The notes: a model not told the origin generated them from the sequence alone. 64,000 nucleotides of DNA from Owenia fusiformis (GCA_903813345.2 CAIIXF020000012.1:13872932-13936931); one strand, 5' to 3'. Shown: positions 12,001 to 23,707, counted from the stretch's first letter. Numbers and translations are program-made.

Positions 12001-15000
12001 GGCCAAACCTCATTATGAAAGGACAAGTCGACCTGTATGTAAATCTTAATCTTCATTCTAAGAATGGTACATCACTGTATGAGTTTTCAAAGTAGAACCA
12101 GCAAAACTTTCTAAGAACCAAGCCTGATGTACCGTTTAAGAACCCATATTCTTACTTAAAATCCCAGCAATATTATCCCACATGAATCTACTTGTTGAGA
12201 CCCGATCAACATGAGTTCTTAGAAAAATGGATTTCAGCAAAGGTGCTTTGACTTAACATGGGGATATACACCATTGACTAATGGCTGAGCATCGGGATAC
12301 CATCATGGGGATAAATCCTCATTATTTCAGAAGAGCACAAGTTGATCGAGTCTCAACAAGTAGATTCATGTGGGAGAGTATTGCAAGAATCCATTTTGAA
12401 TCAAGAATAGGGGTTCTTAAAAAGGACATTAACGGTTTAGGAAGGCCTTTTAGAAATTTTTGGTCCAAATCACACTTTCATGTAAATGTACACTTTTGAC
12501 ACTTTCATAAAACATCAGAACATAACTTAATTAAACTGTAGAATTAGGTCCAAAATTTTAAAAAACAAAGAAATGTTACAGCCGTTCTATCAATACTTAT
12601 TTGACACCCTGTATAAATGTTATACCAAAAACAAAAAATATGTGTCTTTTCAACAACGTTCTGCACTTTTGCTCAAGGGTCTTCCAAAAACATGGATTGG
12701 AATCTTCAGGAGTAAACTTTACAACATGGATGTTATTTGGGTTGCCGATAGCTTGTATCTGCCTCATCCTTGCGTGGATATGGTTGCAAATAGTATATTA
12801 TGGACCACGGTAAGATAATATGCGTGCGTTTTTTTGAAATTTATTGATTATTTAAGATAATATGCGTGCGTCTTTGTAATTTATTGATTAATTTAGATAA
12901 TATGCGTGTGTCTTTGTAATTTATTGATTATTTAAGATAATATACGTGCGTCTTTGTAATTTATTGATTATTTACTCTACCCGGTTTCTTTTGAAATCAG
13001 TGGGCAATGTAGGGCTCGTGAAAAGTCACTGGTATTAATATATCTACTGATCGTATTAGTTGTAACCTTGATTATTGTTTTGAATAATTGTATTTATTAA
13101 CTACTCGTCCAACCTTAAGTTATTAATAAATCGACCTCAATGTATTTTTTATGTTTCAGGAAATTCCTTTCATGTTTTTCTAAAGACAAAAATCCAGACG
13201 AAACAGCAGCAGTGAAGCGTGTCATCAGAGCGGAATATGAAAAGTTAGGAAAAATGAAGTGAGTTATTCGATTGGTTTTATGTTCAATGGTGTAAGTAGT
13301 GTCTGCCCTTGACATCCAAGGCAGCAAAACTATAATAACAAGATGGCTTCTTTATTTCATACTTTCAATAACAGAGAAATTATAACATTTGTAGCGAGTC
13401 TTTTACTTACTAAATAATTGATCTTATCGTATGATCTGTAAAATGAAGCCCTCTGGTTGGTCAGTTCTTGTGCTGTACCGATCTGTATTGCTACTGAGAT
13501 TGTCCCCGTTGACCATCTCCGTCGCAATACAGAAAATATTGGTACGGAGGGGACAATTTCAGCAGCAATACAGAGGATCACACGATAAAAGCGTTATTGA
13601 ATGATTTGAAGTGCAATACAGGATATATTCTGTCTCGATATCTCGACTTCGTCTCGTTCCAATACAAAATTTCTTGAGCAGAATATATCCTATATTGCAC
13701 TTCAAATCATTCAATAACTTAAAATATTCTTATTTTAAAGAATTGTATACACTGACCCATTCCACTAACCGAGTAATTTGTTAAATAGATGCAGGTGTAA
13801 AAGGGGAGAAGGTCAAATTATGGTCATACTCTTCATTGATTTATATGGTGGCCTCTTTCCCTTATTATCTTATACACAATCAGGGCCAGAAAGGGCTGTT
13901 AAGAAAGGGGACCATAATCCCTGGGGGACCATAATTTCTTTCACACCGGTATAGATGTAGGTTTAAATGAATTGTTATATAAGCCCATCTTAATTGTTAT
14001 CAATTTATCATACTGCTCTAAATTGATGTGCCAAAAATGCCTCATCAATTTATCATATTGATTTAGGTTTAGAGAAGTTGTAACTTTGGCCCACTTCGTT
14101 ATGCTTGCTCTATTATGGTTAACAAGAGAGCCAGAGTTTATACCAGGTTGGGCTGCAGCCTTTACAAAGGGGTAAGTTTTTGGAGCAGTTACCTATTACC
14201 CAACAATATGTGCAGATTGCATTTTTGGCACCACCTAAAGCGTTCGACATTCGGTGGTTGACATTCGGAGTTTGGTGTCTGTTACTATTGTTACTATGTG
14301 AAAACCATTTGGAATAATTTATGAAACCCCGTTCAGATTGACTTGACCTTTTCACTCTTTATTCTGTATGTCACAAGATGGTGACATTTTATATTGTTAG
14401 TACCTCAACTGAAATACTCGATTTTGATTGGTTGATAAGCGGTCAACAATATGTAATGTTCATACCTTGTTTTACCATCTTGAGAGTGAATTTCTGATGA
14501 TATCATGGATGTTTTTATTATTACCTTGTTTTAGATATGTAACAGATGCGACTCCTGCGCTGTTCATAGCCATACTGCTTTTCCTGATGCCAATCGAGTG
14601 GCCTGAGTTCTTATGCTGTAGAACATGCTCAAAAACTGGTAAGTTTACTTAATAAGACATGTCCTAGCAAATATATTGAAATAGAAATCACAAACAGAAA
14701 CAGAATTGAAACGACTCAGTAGCATTCGCGTATTCAACCGCCGGCTGACGGATTAATCTACTTTTATGGTCAACTCATTTAAATATGAATAGAACCTGCC
14801 ACTATTCCATTGTAAAAAGTAGGTCAAATCGTCAGCCGTCAGTTGAAGTTGCGAATCCTACCAAAAGTTAAATATAGTGTGAGGATAATTACGAAAAAAA
14901 TAACTCAGTAAGAAAAGGGGAACACCAAAGCATCGAACGTCTTACTTAAAACTGTTTGCCCTCTGACATTGACCCTTATTTTAGGAATCATATTGTTGTT

Positions 15001-18000
15001 GTCGGGGCCACTTTTATAAATGCTGAAAATGTGTAAATTGTATTTAATCGAGAACTATATTTTTAGAAAAAGGTAAATCCAAACCGGTTGACCCCCTTAT
15101 GGATTGGTACACGGTGCAACATAAACTGCCGTGGAGTGTAATATTGTTGTTAGGTGGAGGATATGCTCTGGCAGATGCCTCGGGGGTGAGTGCTCAGTTT
15201 CGATTTACTCGTTTACAAATCTATCCAAAAAGCAGCCCACTAATTTTGAAGAACTGTCCCAATAATGTAGGAATCGTCATAATCGTGTGCTATACCAAAT
15301 ATTGTTGTGGTAAGGATACAATACTATACAAATCAGTCCCGTAGCCAGGATTCAGGGGGGTTCAGTTTTCCAAAATTTCTAGGGGGGGTTCACATTTGAC
15401 AATTTTGGCCCAAATATGACTAAAATCACATGAGAAGTGCTCAAAATTTTGAAAAACTGCATGATTTTGAAAGATATTTGGCCAGGGGGACCCCCCCCCC
15501 TGGCTCCGGGCCTGCAAATATTAGTTCTTTGTGATTGTATCCCATCAGTGACTTCAATTGTGAGTTTAAAAAATAAAAATGTTCCTTTCGAAATGGACGC
15601 CTTAACTTAAGACTGGCCTTTCTGTTGGAGTGTGTCTCAAAATAAATTTGCAATACATTTAATTGATTTTCTTTCAACCATCACCAACATATACCCCCCC
15701 CCCCGCTCCTTCACTTCTTCGCCATAATTGCAGTATAAAAACGAACATTTACGAGTTGCTTTTTAATTTCAGGAATCTGGTCTTTCGAAATGGATAAGTC
15801 AACAGTTAGTAGGTCTGAGTAATCTTAATCCCGTTGTCATGGTACTGGTAATATGTATATCCGTTGCCTTGTTTACGGAAATCACTAGCAACAGTGCTGT
15901 GACCACACTCCTGATGCCTATTCTAGCTGATGTGGTAATTCATATACTATTCATATCTCTATTTGCCAGTTAGTGATCAAGCTATGCTTTCCTCGGGTCT
16001 TAATATATTTATATCCAAATATAAATTGGAATGAAATTTTAGCAGAACAAGATGTAAATAATGCATACCAATTATTCGAAAATTTGATATCTGACTTATA
16101 TAATAAATGCTTTCCTTTGCACATTAAAACTATAAAGGTGTATACTAATTCAAGTAAACCATGGTTAACCACTGGTCTGATTACATCCTGCAAAACTAAA
16201 AACAAGCTCTATCGCTCATACTTGAAATATCAATCTTTAGAAACCCTTGAAAAATACAAGACCTATAAAAATAAGCTGAATCATCTCATTCGATCTTCTG
16301 AAAATAGATACTATATAGCTAAATTTAATGAAACAATGGGTAATATTAAACAGACATGGAATCTAATAAACAATATTCTTCATAGGAAAAAATGTGACAC
16401 AAGTGATTACATCATGAATATAAACAACCAACCTACCAAAGATAAAAGAATTATTGCTAATAAATTTACTTCCTATTTCTCTGATGTGGGACCAAAACTA
16501 GCATCTACAATATCTTCAACTGGATCACCACTTGAGCATATAACAAGAAACCCCTTTTCTTTATTTTTAGAACCTGTAATTGAAGATGAAATCTTAACAC
16601 TTATGAAAAGACTCAATGATAAAGCTCCAGGATTTGATGATATAAAACCAATAGTTATTAAACATGCAAGGTACAACCTTGTGATACCATTTACTCATAT
16701 AGTAAAGATTTCCTTACAAACAGGTGTATTTCCAGAAAAGATGAAAATAACCAAATTAATAGCACTTTTCAAAAAGGGTGATAAATCAAAATTTGAAAAT
16801 TATAGACCAACTTCCTTATTAAGTGTATTTTCTAAACTTCTTGAAAAAGTAATGCACTCAAGAATTTCTAAATTTATCAAAAATAATAAGTTAATGAATG
16901 AAAAACAATTTGGATTCAAAGAAAACAACTCAACATACATGGCTCTTTTAACTTTTCTGGAACAAATTCGGTTTTCAATGGATAATAATAAGCATATTCT
17001 AGGATTGTATTTAGACCTATCAAAAGCATTTGATACGATTGACCATACAATATTATTAAATAAACTTGAACTGTTATGTTTTCGTGGAGTAGTGTTAAAT
17101 TGGTTCAAAAGTTACTTAAAAGATCGACCATTAAAAACTTTCATATCAGGTTCATACTCTGATGAAGAGCATTATTTACATTGTGGCGTCCCCCAAGGAT
17201 CTGTTTTGGGACCAGTCCTCTTCACATTGTATATAAATGATATATTTAATGTTACCAATATGATAAAATTAGTTATTTTTGCAGATGACACAAATATTTC
17301 TCTAGAAGATGACAACTTAGATATTCTTTACTTGAGGGCAAACACTGAAATAAAATGTATAATCAATTGGCTAAAATAAAAAACAAGCTTTCACTCAATA
17401 TAGAGAAAACTAAATATATGTTATTTACTAAATCAAGACTTAATAATATAAATAGCCATCACTACAAGGTATATATTGGTGATAACCAGATTGAAAGAGT
17501 TAACTATATAAATTTTATTGGTGTAATCATTGATGCAAATCTGAAATGGAATAGGCATACTGAATATATTGTTTCAAAAATTTCAAAAATAATAGGCATT
17601 CTTTTCAAAGTAAGAAATAAACTATCAAGACATGCATTGTTAGACATTTACTATTCACTTGTTTATTCACATATTTCGTATTGCAACATCATATGGGGTA
17701 ATGCCAACAAATCATTACTTACACCATTACTTAATCTTCAGAAAAAAGTTGTAAGACTGATTTGTAATGCAGATTATCAACAACCTAGTGTACCATTATT
17801 TAGAGAAATGAAAATCTTAACAATTTTTGACATTCACAGGTTAGAGAAATCAAAATTTATGTATAATTGTGTCAAGGAACCATCAAATTTTCCTGCTTAT
17901 CTTTTCAAAAACTACTTTACATACATGCACAATCATAATGTTGGTAATCGTACTACAAGACAGTTTCATAATATACATGTACGCCCCAGCAAAATAAAAA

Positions 18001-19325
18001 CTGAATTGACAAAAAGATCAGTGACATATTCTGGTGCTATTTTATGGAATTCTTTGCCAATTGTATTTCGAACATGTAAAACTTTGAATTCTTTTAAACA
18101 CAACATTAAAAAGGACCTTTTGGAAAAGATGAATGGAAATACTATATAAGATCACATTCCATTTAAATTAATTATTTATATCTAGACTTCAAAGTTTCTG
18201 TATTGCATCTAAACAATTTAGATAATGTATGTTATACTGTTATATATTATATGTTTTGTGATTGCTCTGCAATAATTTTTGATATATGCACTGATACGCC
18301 CAATTACTAAGGGTGTCGAGTGCACATGCTTTGTACATTCCATTGTTATATTATCAGGAAATAAATAAAATAAAATAAAAAATAAAAAATATCATATTTT
18401 GGTCCCGCGTCATCTTCAGCTATTTTGTTTATTGATATATGCATCATCTTTATGGTATGTGAATTATTAACTTCAGAGCTACGTGTCATAATTGTCCAAA
18501 TCTTGGCAACGATAACTCTCCATTAGATAGCGTAAAGTTTCAATATTTTTCATTGTTTTGTTCGAGAAAAATAAACGGTTTTTAACGCAAAGTCCAATGG
18601 GGTGGGTTTTCTACAATTTTTGAAGGGATTGTATATGATCTGTTTTCATTATTTCCAGGCAGAGGCTGTTGATGTTAACCCTTTGTATCTGATGTTCCCC
18701 GCAGCCATCTCGGCGTCGTTTGCATTCATGTTACCCGTAGCAACCCCTCCTAACGCCATCGTATTTTCCTATGGGAGAGTTAAAGTTATTGATATGGTGA
18801 GACGAATCCTTGATTCATCATAAAATCAAAAATCAACTTTAAAAGTATGTAAAGAACTGGAAAATCTAAATTATCTTTAGTTACTTGCAAAAATTATATG
18901 ACTTCAGCCTTGGGGGCAGTCCTAGAAATACCTCTGATAATTCATTGTATTCTACACAGACACTGTGATCTAGATCATTCGTAATCTGTGTGAGTTCCTT
19001 TTGTAAATTCACCGATATACATGCAAGGTGGCAGGCTTGTGTGAGTAGTTGAACATTTTATATATCTGTAGATTTACATACTGACGTCAAGCGCAATTTG
19101 CTTCAAAAGTTGTCCCATCAAGTTCTTCTTAAAAGTAACCATAATTACATACTTACTTTGTATCTATCACTACAGGCAAAGGCAGGCATCGGGATGAACA
19201 TCCTATGTGTATTGGTTGTTACCCTCGCCGTACAGACATGGGGTATGGCGTTCTTCAATCTTGATAAAATCCCCTGGGAGACGAACCCGACGAACGTAAC
19301 AACAGCTGCATCGATCAATATGTAG
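3049..19325 (+). CDS. SLC13-family Na+/di- or tricarboxylate cotransporter (14 exons, N-terminal exon missing)
   Basis: Exons: 3049-3198, 6476-6591, 10123-10268 (or 10316), 10780-10828, 11229-11440, 11938-12034, 12678-12809, 13160-13258, 14067-14171, 14535-14638, 15067-15185, 15773-15934, 18659-18796 and 19176-19325 (TAG). All phases agree and give 592 residues (608 with the longer donor), close to the 570-600 usual for SLC13A2/3/5 plus a missing N-terminus. The family is clear from [11 protein letters not shown] (first SNT-type Na+/substrate motif, exon 10123), [13 protein letters not shown] (exon 11938), [12 protein letters not shown] (second SNT-like motif, exon 15773) and [16 protein letters not shown] (Na+:sulfate symporter signature, exon 18659). 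Known relatives are plasma-membrane proteins that couple Na+ to uptake of succinate, citrate or other carboxylates. I cannot assign the subtype or substrate. The acidic loop in exon 11229-11440 is the expected variable cytoplasmic loop. Short introns hold nothing recognisable except the repeats listed separately. Confidence 0.93.
3181..3370 (+). repeat. 69-bp tandem repeat copying the SLC13 exon end and 5' splice site
   Basis: The last exon bases and donor (attacatgaag|gtacac, junction at 3198/3199) recur with their downstream intron sequence at junctions 3267/3268 (attacatgaag|gtatac) and 3336/3337 (attacatgacg|gtatac). The spacing is exactly 69 bp, a multiple of three, and each copy keeps a GT dinucleotide. 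Using the second donor would add an in-frame stop (GTA CAC GAG GGG TGA). Confidence 0.9.
4280..6475 (+). repeat. 29-copy ~76-bp minisatellite carrying a 3' splice site and exon start
   Basis: The unit is the first 20 bases of the exon that begins at 6476 (gacacccagatgttatttgt) followed by about 56 bases ending in tttttattttag. Copies start near 4289, 4365, 4441, 4517, 4592, 4668, 4743, 4819, 4895, 4965, 5042, 5117, 5192, 5269, 5344, 5419, 5495, 5571, 5647, 5723, 5800, 5876, 5952, 6028, 6104, 6180, 6250, 6326 and 6402. The true exon is in effect copy 30. Spacing is 75-77 bp, with 70-bp variants at 4895 and 6180. Many units keep an intact polypyrimidine-AG acceptor, and some also contain tctGTAAGTac, a plausible donor. 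Confidence 0.95.
6592..9163 (+). other. SLC13 intron, no further element recognised
   Basis: Intronic sequence between the exons ending at 6591 and starting at 10123. AT-rich, with only short frames in all directions and no protein similarity I recognise. A C-run lies near 8290-8310. Confidence 0.5.
9164..9735. mobile_element. MITE with ~70-bp terminal inverted repeats
   Basis: The arm at 9164-9236 (starting tcacaccggaatagcctgac) matches the reverse complement of 9664-9735 with few mismatches. The interior repeats the motif GACAACGG and its complement many times (for example around 9343, 9396, 9409 and 9428). No coding capacity and no clear target duplication were seen. It sits in an SLC13 intron. 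Confidence 0.85.
10269..10316 (+). other. In-frame optional exon extension (alternative 5' splice site)
   Basis: The exon starting at 10123 can end at 10268 (donor gtgaga) or 10316 (donor gtaagt). The two sites differ by 48 bases, both are phase 1, and the frame stays open, so the longer form inserts 16 residues (including [14 protein letters not shown]) in the variable loop. The second donor fits the consensus better. Which one is used cannot be read from sequence. Confidence 0.6.
12810..12975 (+). repeat. ~46-bp tandem repeat starting at an SLC13 donor
   Basis: About four copies of a unit built on taagataatatgcgtgcg plus tttgtaatttattgatt. The first copy begins with the real donor (cg|gtaagataatatgcg). 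Later copies read ttaagataat or ttagataat, so they have lost the GT. Confidence 0.8.
13425..13718. repeat. Compound foldback (two adjacent hairpins)
   Basis: 13593-13632 and 13679-13718 are inverted copies with about one mismatch in 40 (gttattgaatgatttgaagt and its complement). Just upstream, 13482-13507 pairs with 13549-13574 (tctgtattgct...attgtcccc), flanked by a further weaker pair (13425-13439 and 13571-13588). Probably a MITE or two nested MITEs in an SLC13 intron. Confidence 0.75.
14717..14862. repeat. Imperfect inverted repeat, likely an old MITE
   Basis: The arm around 14717-14765 (attcgcgtattcaaccgccg) pairs imperfectly with 14815-14862 (cgtcagttgaagttgcgaat). About three quarters of positions match by eye. 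It lies in the intron after the exon ending at 14638. Confidence 0.55.
15335..15513. mobile_element. Short MITE with CCCGTAGCCAGG-type ends
   Basis: Ends agtcccgtagccagg and cctggctccgggcct are inverted. The interior (ttcacatttgacaattttgg, then actgcatgattttgaaaga) is nearly identical to the copy at 56031-56233. It lies in the intron after the exon ending at 15185. It is non-coding; the short frame ending in KSCSF is a by-product. Confidence 0.8.
15950..18392 (+). mobile_element. 5'-truncated non-LTR retrotransposon (L2/CR1-like) in an SLC13 intron
   Basis: Sense-orientation insertion between the exons ending at 15934 and starting at 18659. It contains a reverse transcriptase reading frame (15973-18149, described separately), then about 200 bp of 3' UTR and a short AT-rich tail of (AAATA)-type units at about 18359-18392 rather than a pure polyA. 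The endonuclease domain expected upstream is absent, as usual for 5'-truncated copies. I could not fix a target duplication, so the left edge is approximate. Confidence 0.88.
15973..18149 (+). pseudogene. Retrotransposon reverse transcriptase, broken by one frameshift
   Basis: The first frame (15973-17379) shows the reverse transcriptase core in order: KAPGFDDI near 16620, LALFKKG-like segment near 16765, [14 protein letters not shown] near 17010-17050 with the first catalytic Asp, [18 protein letters not shown] near 17180-17230, and FADDT at 17280-17294 as the YxDD-equivalent. The frame closes at NWLK (17379). The protein continues one base out of frame from [15 protein letters not shown] (about 17385) to 18149 with the usual C-terminal segment ([13 protein letters not shown], then LWNSLP). 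A single indel therefore inactivates an otherwise well-kept open frame, implying a fairly recent insertion. The start codon is arbitrary because the element is truncated. Confidence 0.88.
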
Positions 19326-19435
19326 ACTTTATGAAGACTGTCTTACCTCTGCTACGATCTATAAAACGCAACATTCCATAAAACGCAACATTCCATACAA
19401 CGCTAGAGTCCGTACAACACAAAGTTGGTGTTCTG

Positions 19436-19441
19436 AATAAA
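19436..19441 (+). terminator. Possible polyadenylation signal of the SLC13 gene
   Basis: AATAAA about 110 bases after the TAG at 19325. It is the first canonical signal downstream. Just before it, cataaaacgcaacattc is tandemly duplicated (19358-19400). Confidence 0.5.
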
Positions 19442-19442
19442 A

Positions 19443-20514
19443 TCATGAGGGGCTTTCTCAAGAAACTTCATATTGAGATCCAGTCCTAGAATATTTGGAA
19501 AAATAGAAAGAAGCAGAACACCAATACTCAGCATTGTTCAATCAATATAATATAAATCATTTGAAGTCAAATATCTATAGACTTCAATATTCTATAGTAT
19601 GCCATGGGAATGGGATCTAGAATGGAAAAAGGAAAAAAACGTCTCCGAAGATCAAAATAGTATTTTCAAAAAGGAGTGAATATCATGATCTTGCCAAAAA
19701 ATATAAATTTCATAAAATACCTAAACATTAATTTCATTGCAAACATATCTCAGGACTACAAAGATGACGAACTTCAGGCATGGTGAATGGTTATTTGCAA
19801 CGCATGGCATTATTGGTATTAAAACGCAATAAACTATTTATATAGATTTCAGAATCGCTCCTAAACAAGCAGAAGCAAAAATTGAAAACACCTTATATAA
19901 TGAACAGAATGATTAACATATTCCGCGTATACGGCAATCAAAGAAATATGATGAAAATGACATTTACAATTCATGATTAAAATAGTAAAAATTATAACAT
20001 GAAGAAAACTTAAACATGTACCACGAATCAAAAAGCAGATAATGAACGATTTGAGATTAATATTATATGAAAGAAAGAAACACGATTTCAGAAAAATAAA
20101 TAAAAATACTTGTAATACCTGTAATACTATTCTGAAAATAAAAAGCGTGTCTTGAATTCAATGCTATTGAATAAAATTAATATTAAAACGTTATTTTAAA
20201 GTAATCGCAATTTCTAGGTTGAAAACTCCACGTATTTTAGCTTCGGTATAATAAAAAATCTACGTAACTTTAGAGGTGTGTGACTTTTCAATCATTTTCT
20301 GTGTATTTGTTATGATTTTTTTACTATTGAATAATATAAAATCTCAATAGAAATACAACATAATTATAAAAGTTTTGTTTTTTTGATTTCTTAGTTTTTC
20401 ATCCCCTTCCCCTCCCTCTCCAGCCCCACTAGGATGCGGTCTTTATCAGGACGTTAAAATACAATTGATTTTCAATGGCCTTAGACCCGTTGTAACTCAG
20501 TAGTTCACAACTAA
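19443..20514. other. Intergenic, nothing recognised
   Basis: Strongly AT-rich sequence without an open frame of note on either strand. Parts may be SLC13 3' UTR. Confidence 0.4.
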
Positions 20515-20640
20515 GTCATATCCTTTCTAATGAAATACGTACCCTTTCTAACAAAAACGCCATGCCCTTTTTAACAAAAACGTCATACCCTTTCTAATAA
20601 AAACGCCATGTATCCTTTGTGATAAAAATGTCATAACAAA
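20515..20640. repeat. ~31-bp tandem repeat, four copies
   Basis: Degenerate units built on ccctttctaacaaaaacgcc repeat across the interval. Confidence 0.7.
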
Positions 20641-20732
20641 CTTCGGATTATCAAAAGAAACCGACCAATACGAAATAGGATTCTGACATTGGTACAATAT
20701 TTTACGAACAGCCCTCTGATTGTCTGCATCTA

Positions 20733-21742
20733 CAGGGTGTCAAATAAATATATGCCCCCCCCCCCCTTATCTTTAACATAAAAACATGATATCCCAAATG
20801 CTATATAGCAAATTACACCTTGTTGAGGTGTTAGAGCAGCAACCAAATTTATGAAATATGAAATATACAGAATAAAAAAGTTATACCTGTAGCAAAAATT
20901 GAAGATTGATAATATAAACCTAAAGAAAATGGTGCATTTTCTCTATTTGATAACAGTTCTGGTGAAATTCACTAGTTATGAATTTAGAGTTTGAATTATA
21001 ATGACTCTCATTATTGATGATGATTCAAATGGATATATTGGCAGAATCTGATGCGAAGCTATGCATGCTGGGACAAACGTTATCATTTAAGATTAGACTG
21101 GTATTGCAAATGAAATAGGAAGGATGGCATTGTTTGTCCAAAATGGTGGAAAGGGGGTTTGTGAGAAGAGGCTTGCAGCCGAATCCCATTGCCCTGGGGA
21201 CAATTCGGCAAATACTGGCTAATGTCAGCTTTCAGCGTCAATCTCATATGTATTTTAACAACAAAATCACTGTTTATTATGAACTTGTAGTAGAAGCAAG
21301 TTAAAAGGTTTTCAGAAGAAATATCTAAATAAAATCAAAAGAAAAAATAGTGTATTGGCAGTTGGTGCACAAATATTGCAAGCATGCATTGAAACTCCTG
21401 ATACAACAGCAAATAAAATCATTAATTGAATGTTGAATTTTTGGCAATGACGAATTCTCCGCATATTAGCCCCAACCTCAATGGAGTCAAGCATGTATAA
21501 GGAGAAGGGACTTTTCCAAAAGATCAGGTAGATGTCCTGCCGGAAAGAGAATCTGATGGCCACACATCATGTCAAAGAAACCCTCCCGAGATGTATAAAG
21601 AAGACCCTATAATGCTTGATAAATGCAATCGAACTATTGAAAAATATTCTGAGGACAAAACTGAGCTACATAACTCTGTAAACTTGCACAAAACTTCATA
21701 CTTTTGAAATTAAGGGGGAGAACATATTTAGTTGACACCCTG
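20733..21742. mobile_element. TA-flanked inverted-repeat DNA transposon, decayed (Tc1/mariner type)
   Basis: The ends cagggtgtcaaataaatat and (reverse complement of the right end) cagggtgtcaactaaatat are inverted, and each is bordered by TA (20731-20732 and 21743-21744). Both ends continue into C-runs. The 1010-bp interior has only broken frames. TA duplication and CAGGGTG-type ends are typical of the IS630/Tc1/mariner superfamily, which I infer rather than prove. Confidence 0.8.
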
Positions 21743-22125
21743 TAGTATCTACCATATGACAGATTGATATATTGCCTCGTTTGTCGTGAAATATTGCCTC
21801 ATTTTTTGTTTGTTTTGCCTCTGGCACTCCTAATAAAACAGTATGTCTAAACACCTTCATAGTACTTCAGTACATAGTGAATAATATGGGGAAATTTTGA
21901 TTTAGAAAATAAAATTATCACGATACGCAATGCAGAGTAATGAACTACTTAACAAACGAGCAATGAGTAATAAAACGAGATGTGACCCTTGAATATGAAG
22001 TTTATGAAGAATGTGAAGAAGTTTATATGCACTTATAAACTGTAAATGGTTTACAGCCGCATAAATCACATAAGTCGCTACAAACTTAAAGGGACACAGC
22101 CATGAGTTGAAATATTTAAATAAAA

Positions 22126-23635
22126 ATGGCGGAATGCTTCAACACACGATTGCAAAGGTTTGCCATTATGAGAAGACTGTTTATACCGATGATTTTGGCG
22201 TTTTGTGTGATGTACGTTATAACCACAGTTGTCTACATTGGGGTATGTCTTTAACATTTACTATATAAAAGCATAAAATGGTTAATATGATTTGACGGGG
22301 TTTGTTATATACATATGCTGAATGTTTTACTTTCGAATTCAGTTAGTAGTATATGGATGCTATTAAGTTGTACTTTATCATTTGTTATATGTTCATCAAT
22401 AAGCCCAGGGGTTGACCTATAAACTATGTCTTTAACTTTAGATATTAAAGTGGCTCGACCTATAAGTGTTATCTAGAAGTATTTCTTTAAAACTTCAAAT
22501 TGTGACATTTAAAAAAACTCTTTTTCGTTTCCTTTTTGCACGTGTAATATAGAAGTATTCCTTTGAAACTTCAAATTTTGACATTTAAAAAAATCTTTTT
22601 ACGTTTCCTTTGTTGCACGTTCAAGAATGATATCTAATCATGGGAGCGATAGAGATAATTAATGATTTCACCCTGCATCTGTTACAGACAGAAGTAAACG
22701 AAACTGTTCCTGGTGCATCTAGTGAGGTTGTCTTGAGGCCCAAATGGCCTGATGACAGTGCTTCTGAAAAAGATCTAGCCAACATTGACACAGATCCTAT
22801 GGAAGAAAGGATGATGTTAAGACGAAGTCGAATACCGCCAATGTGTGGGGGGAAGTTCACTTCAACGAAAAACGCTAGTAGAGAACCAATATGGAACTTA
22901 AATATCCTCTATACGTCTAGTTCTATATATGTAGACGATAAATACAAGTTTTTGTATTGTTTTGTACCAAAAACTGCCACAACGACGTGGAGAAAAATGT
23001 TCATGGCAATGCACTATAACATCTCGTATAACGACGCAGATGAAAATTTCGACAAACTTACTAAAGATATAGGTTTGAAACATCTGAATTTATATTCAGA
23101 ACAAAAGATACTCCAGATCATGCAGGGCTATTTAAAATTCATGGTAGTACGAAATCCGTTTGAACGATTACTATCAGCGTGGCAAAATAAGTTCAACAAA
23201 TACAAATCTGGTCAGTTTTGGTACTGTAACACATATGGGAAATCTATCATTGAAAAATATCGAAAAAACTTCACTGTAGGGGATGGGTCCGGTTGTGACG
23301 TCACATTTGATGAATTTACGGATTATCTCTTAGAAAGAGACTTCAAAAATGGCTGGATTGACGAACATTGGAAACCATATTATGACCTTTGTATGCCTTG
23401 TCATGTGCCCTATGACACCATCATCCATTATGAAACTCTTGTTGAGGATTCCAACTATGTTTTGGATAAACTCGGAGAGAAGAGACGTTTTCCAAATGGT
23501 TCATCAGGAGTTAAAGGAAAAGTTCTTGAGGCTTATTCTAATTTGAATAACTCTTTCCACAAAAGGGAGCAAATATATAAGATTTATCAAATGGATTTTG
23601 ATATGTTCGGTTATGGACCAATACCATTAGCCTGA
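22126..23635 (+). CDS. Carbohydrate sulfotransferase (Sulfotransfer_2 family), type II membrane protein
   Basis: Two exons, 22126-22242 and 22688-23635, joined in phase 0, give 354 residues. Exon 1 begins at ATG 22126 and encodes a short basic cytoplasmic tail and a signal anchor (residues about 18-38, LFIPMILAFCVMYVITTVVY), ending at donor gtatgt. Exon 2 carries the 5'-phosphosulfate-binding motif VPKTATTTW (residues 132-140) and the 3'-phosphate-binding motif RNPFERLLSAW (194-204), then DEHWKPYYDLCMPC (264-277), all typical of the HNK-1/chondroitin/dermatan sulfotransferase group (CHST8-14). Such enzymes transfer sulfate from PAPS to glycan hydroxyls in the Golgi lumen. Several N-glycosylation sequons (NAS, NIS, NFT, NGS) fit lumenal exposure. 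The length is usual for the family. The exact acceptor sugar cannot be told. Confidence 0.92.
22475..22625. repeat. ~78-bp direct duplication in the sulfotransferase intron
   Basis: The block from agaagtatttctttaaaact to tttcctttttgcacgt is repeated immediately as agaagtattcctttgaaact to tttcctttgttgcacgt. The second copy ends about 60 bases before the exon 2 acceptor. Confidence 0.8.
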
Positions 23636-23701
23636 GATTCACTATAGGGAAATCTTTAGACCTTGAATTTCAAATCATTTTGTGTTCAAGAATGGTACTT
23701 G

Positions 23702-23707
23702 AATAAA
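23702..23707 (+). terminator. Possible polyadenylation signal of the sulfotransferase gene
   Basis: AATAAA 67 bases after the TGA stop at 23635. Confidence 0.5.

Noticed and set aside
22640-22687. Upstream ATG in the sulfotransferase exon 2 frame (MGAIEIINDF)
   Set aside because: These bases are the end of the intron: an acceptor (gttacag) lies at 22681-22687, and a spliced exon at 22126-22242 supplies the expected signal anchor in phase.
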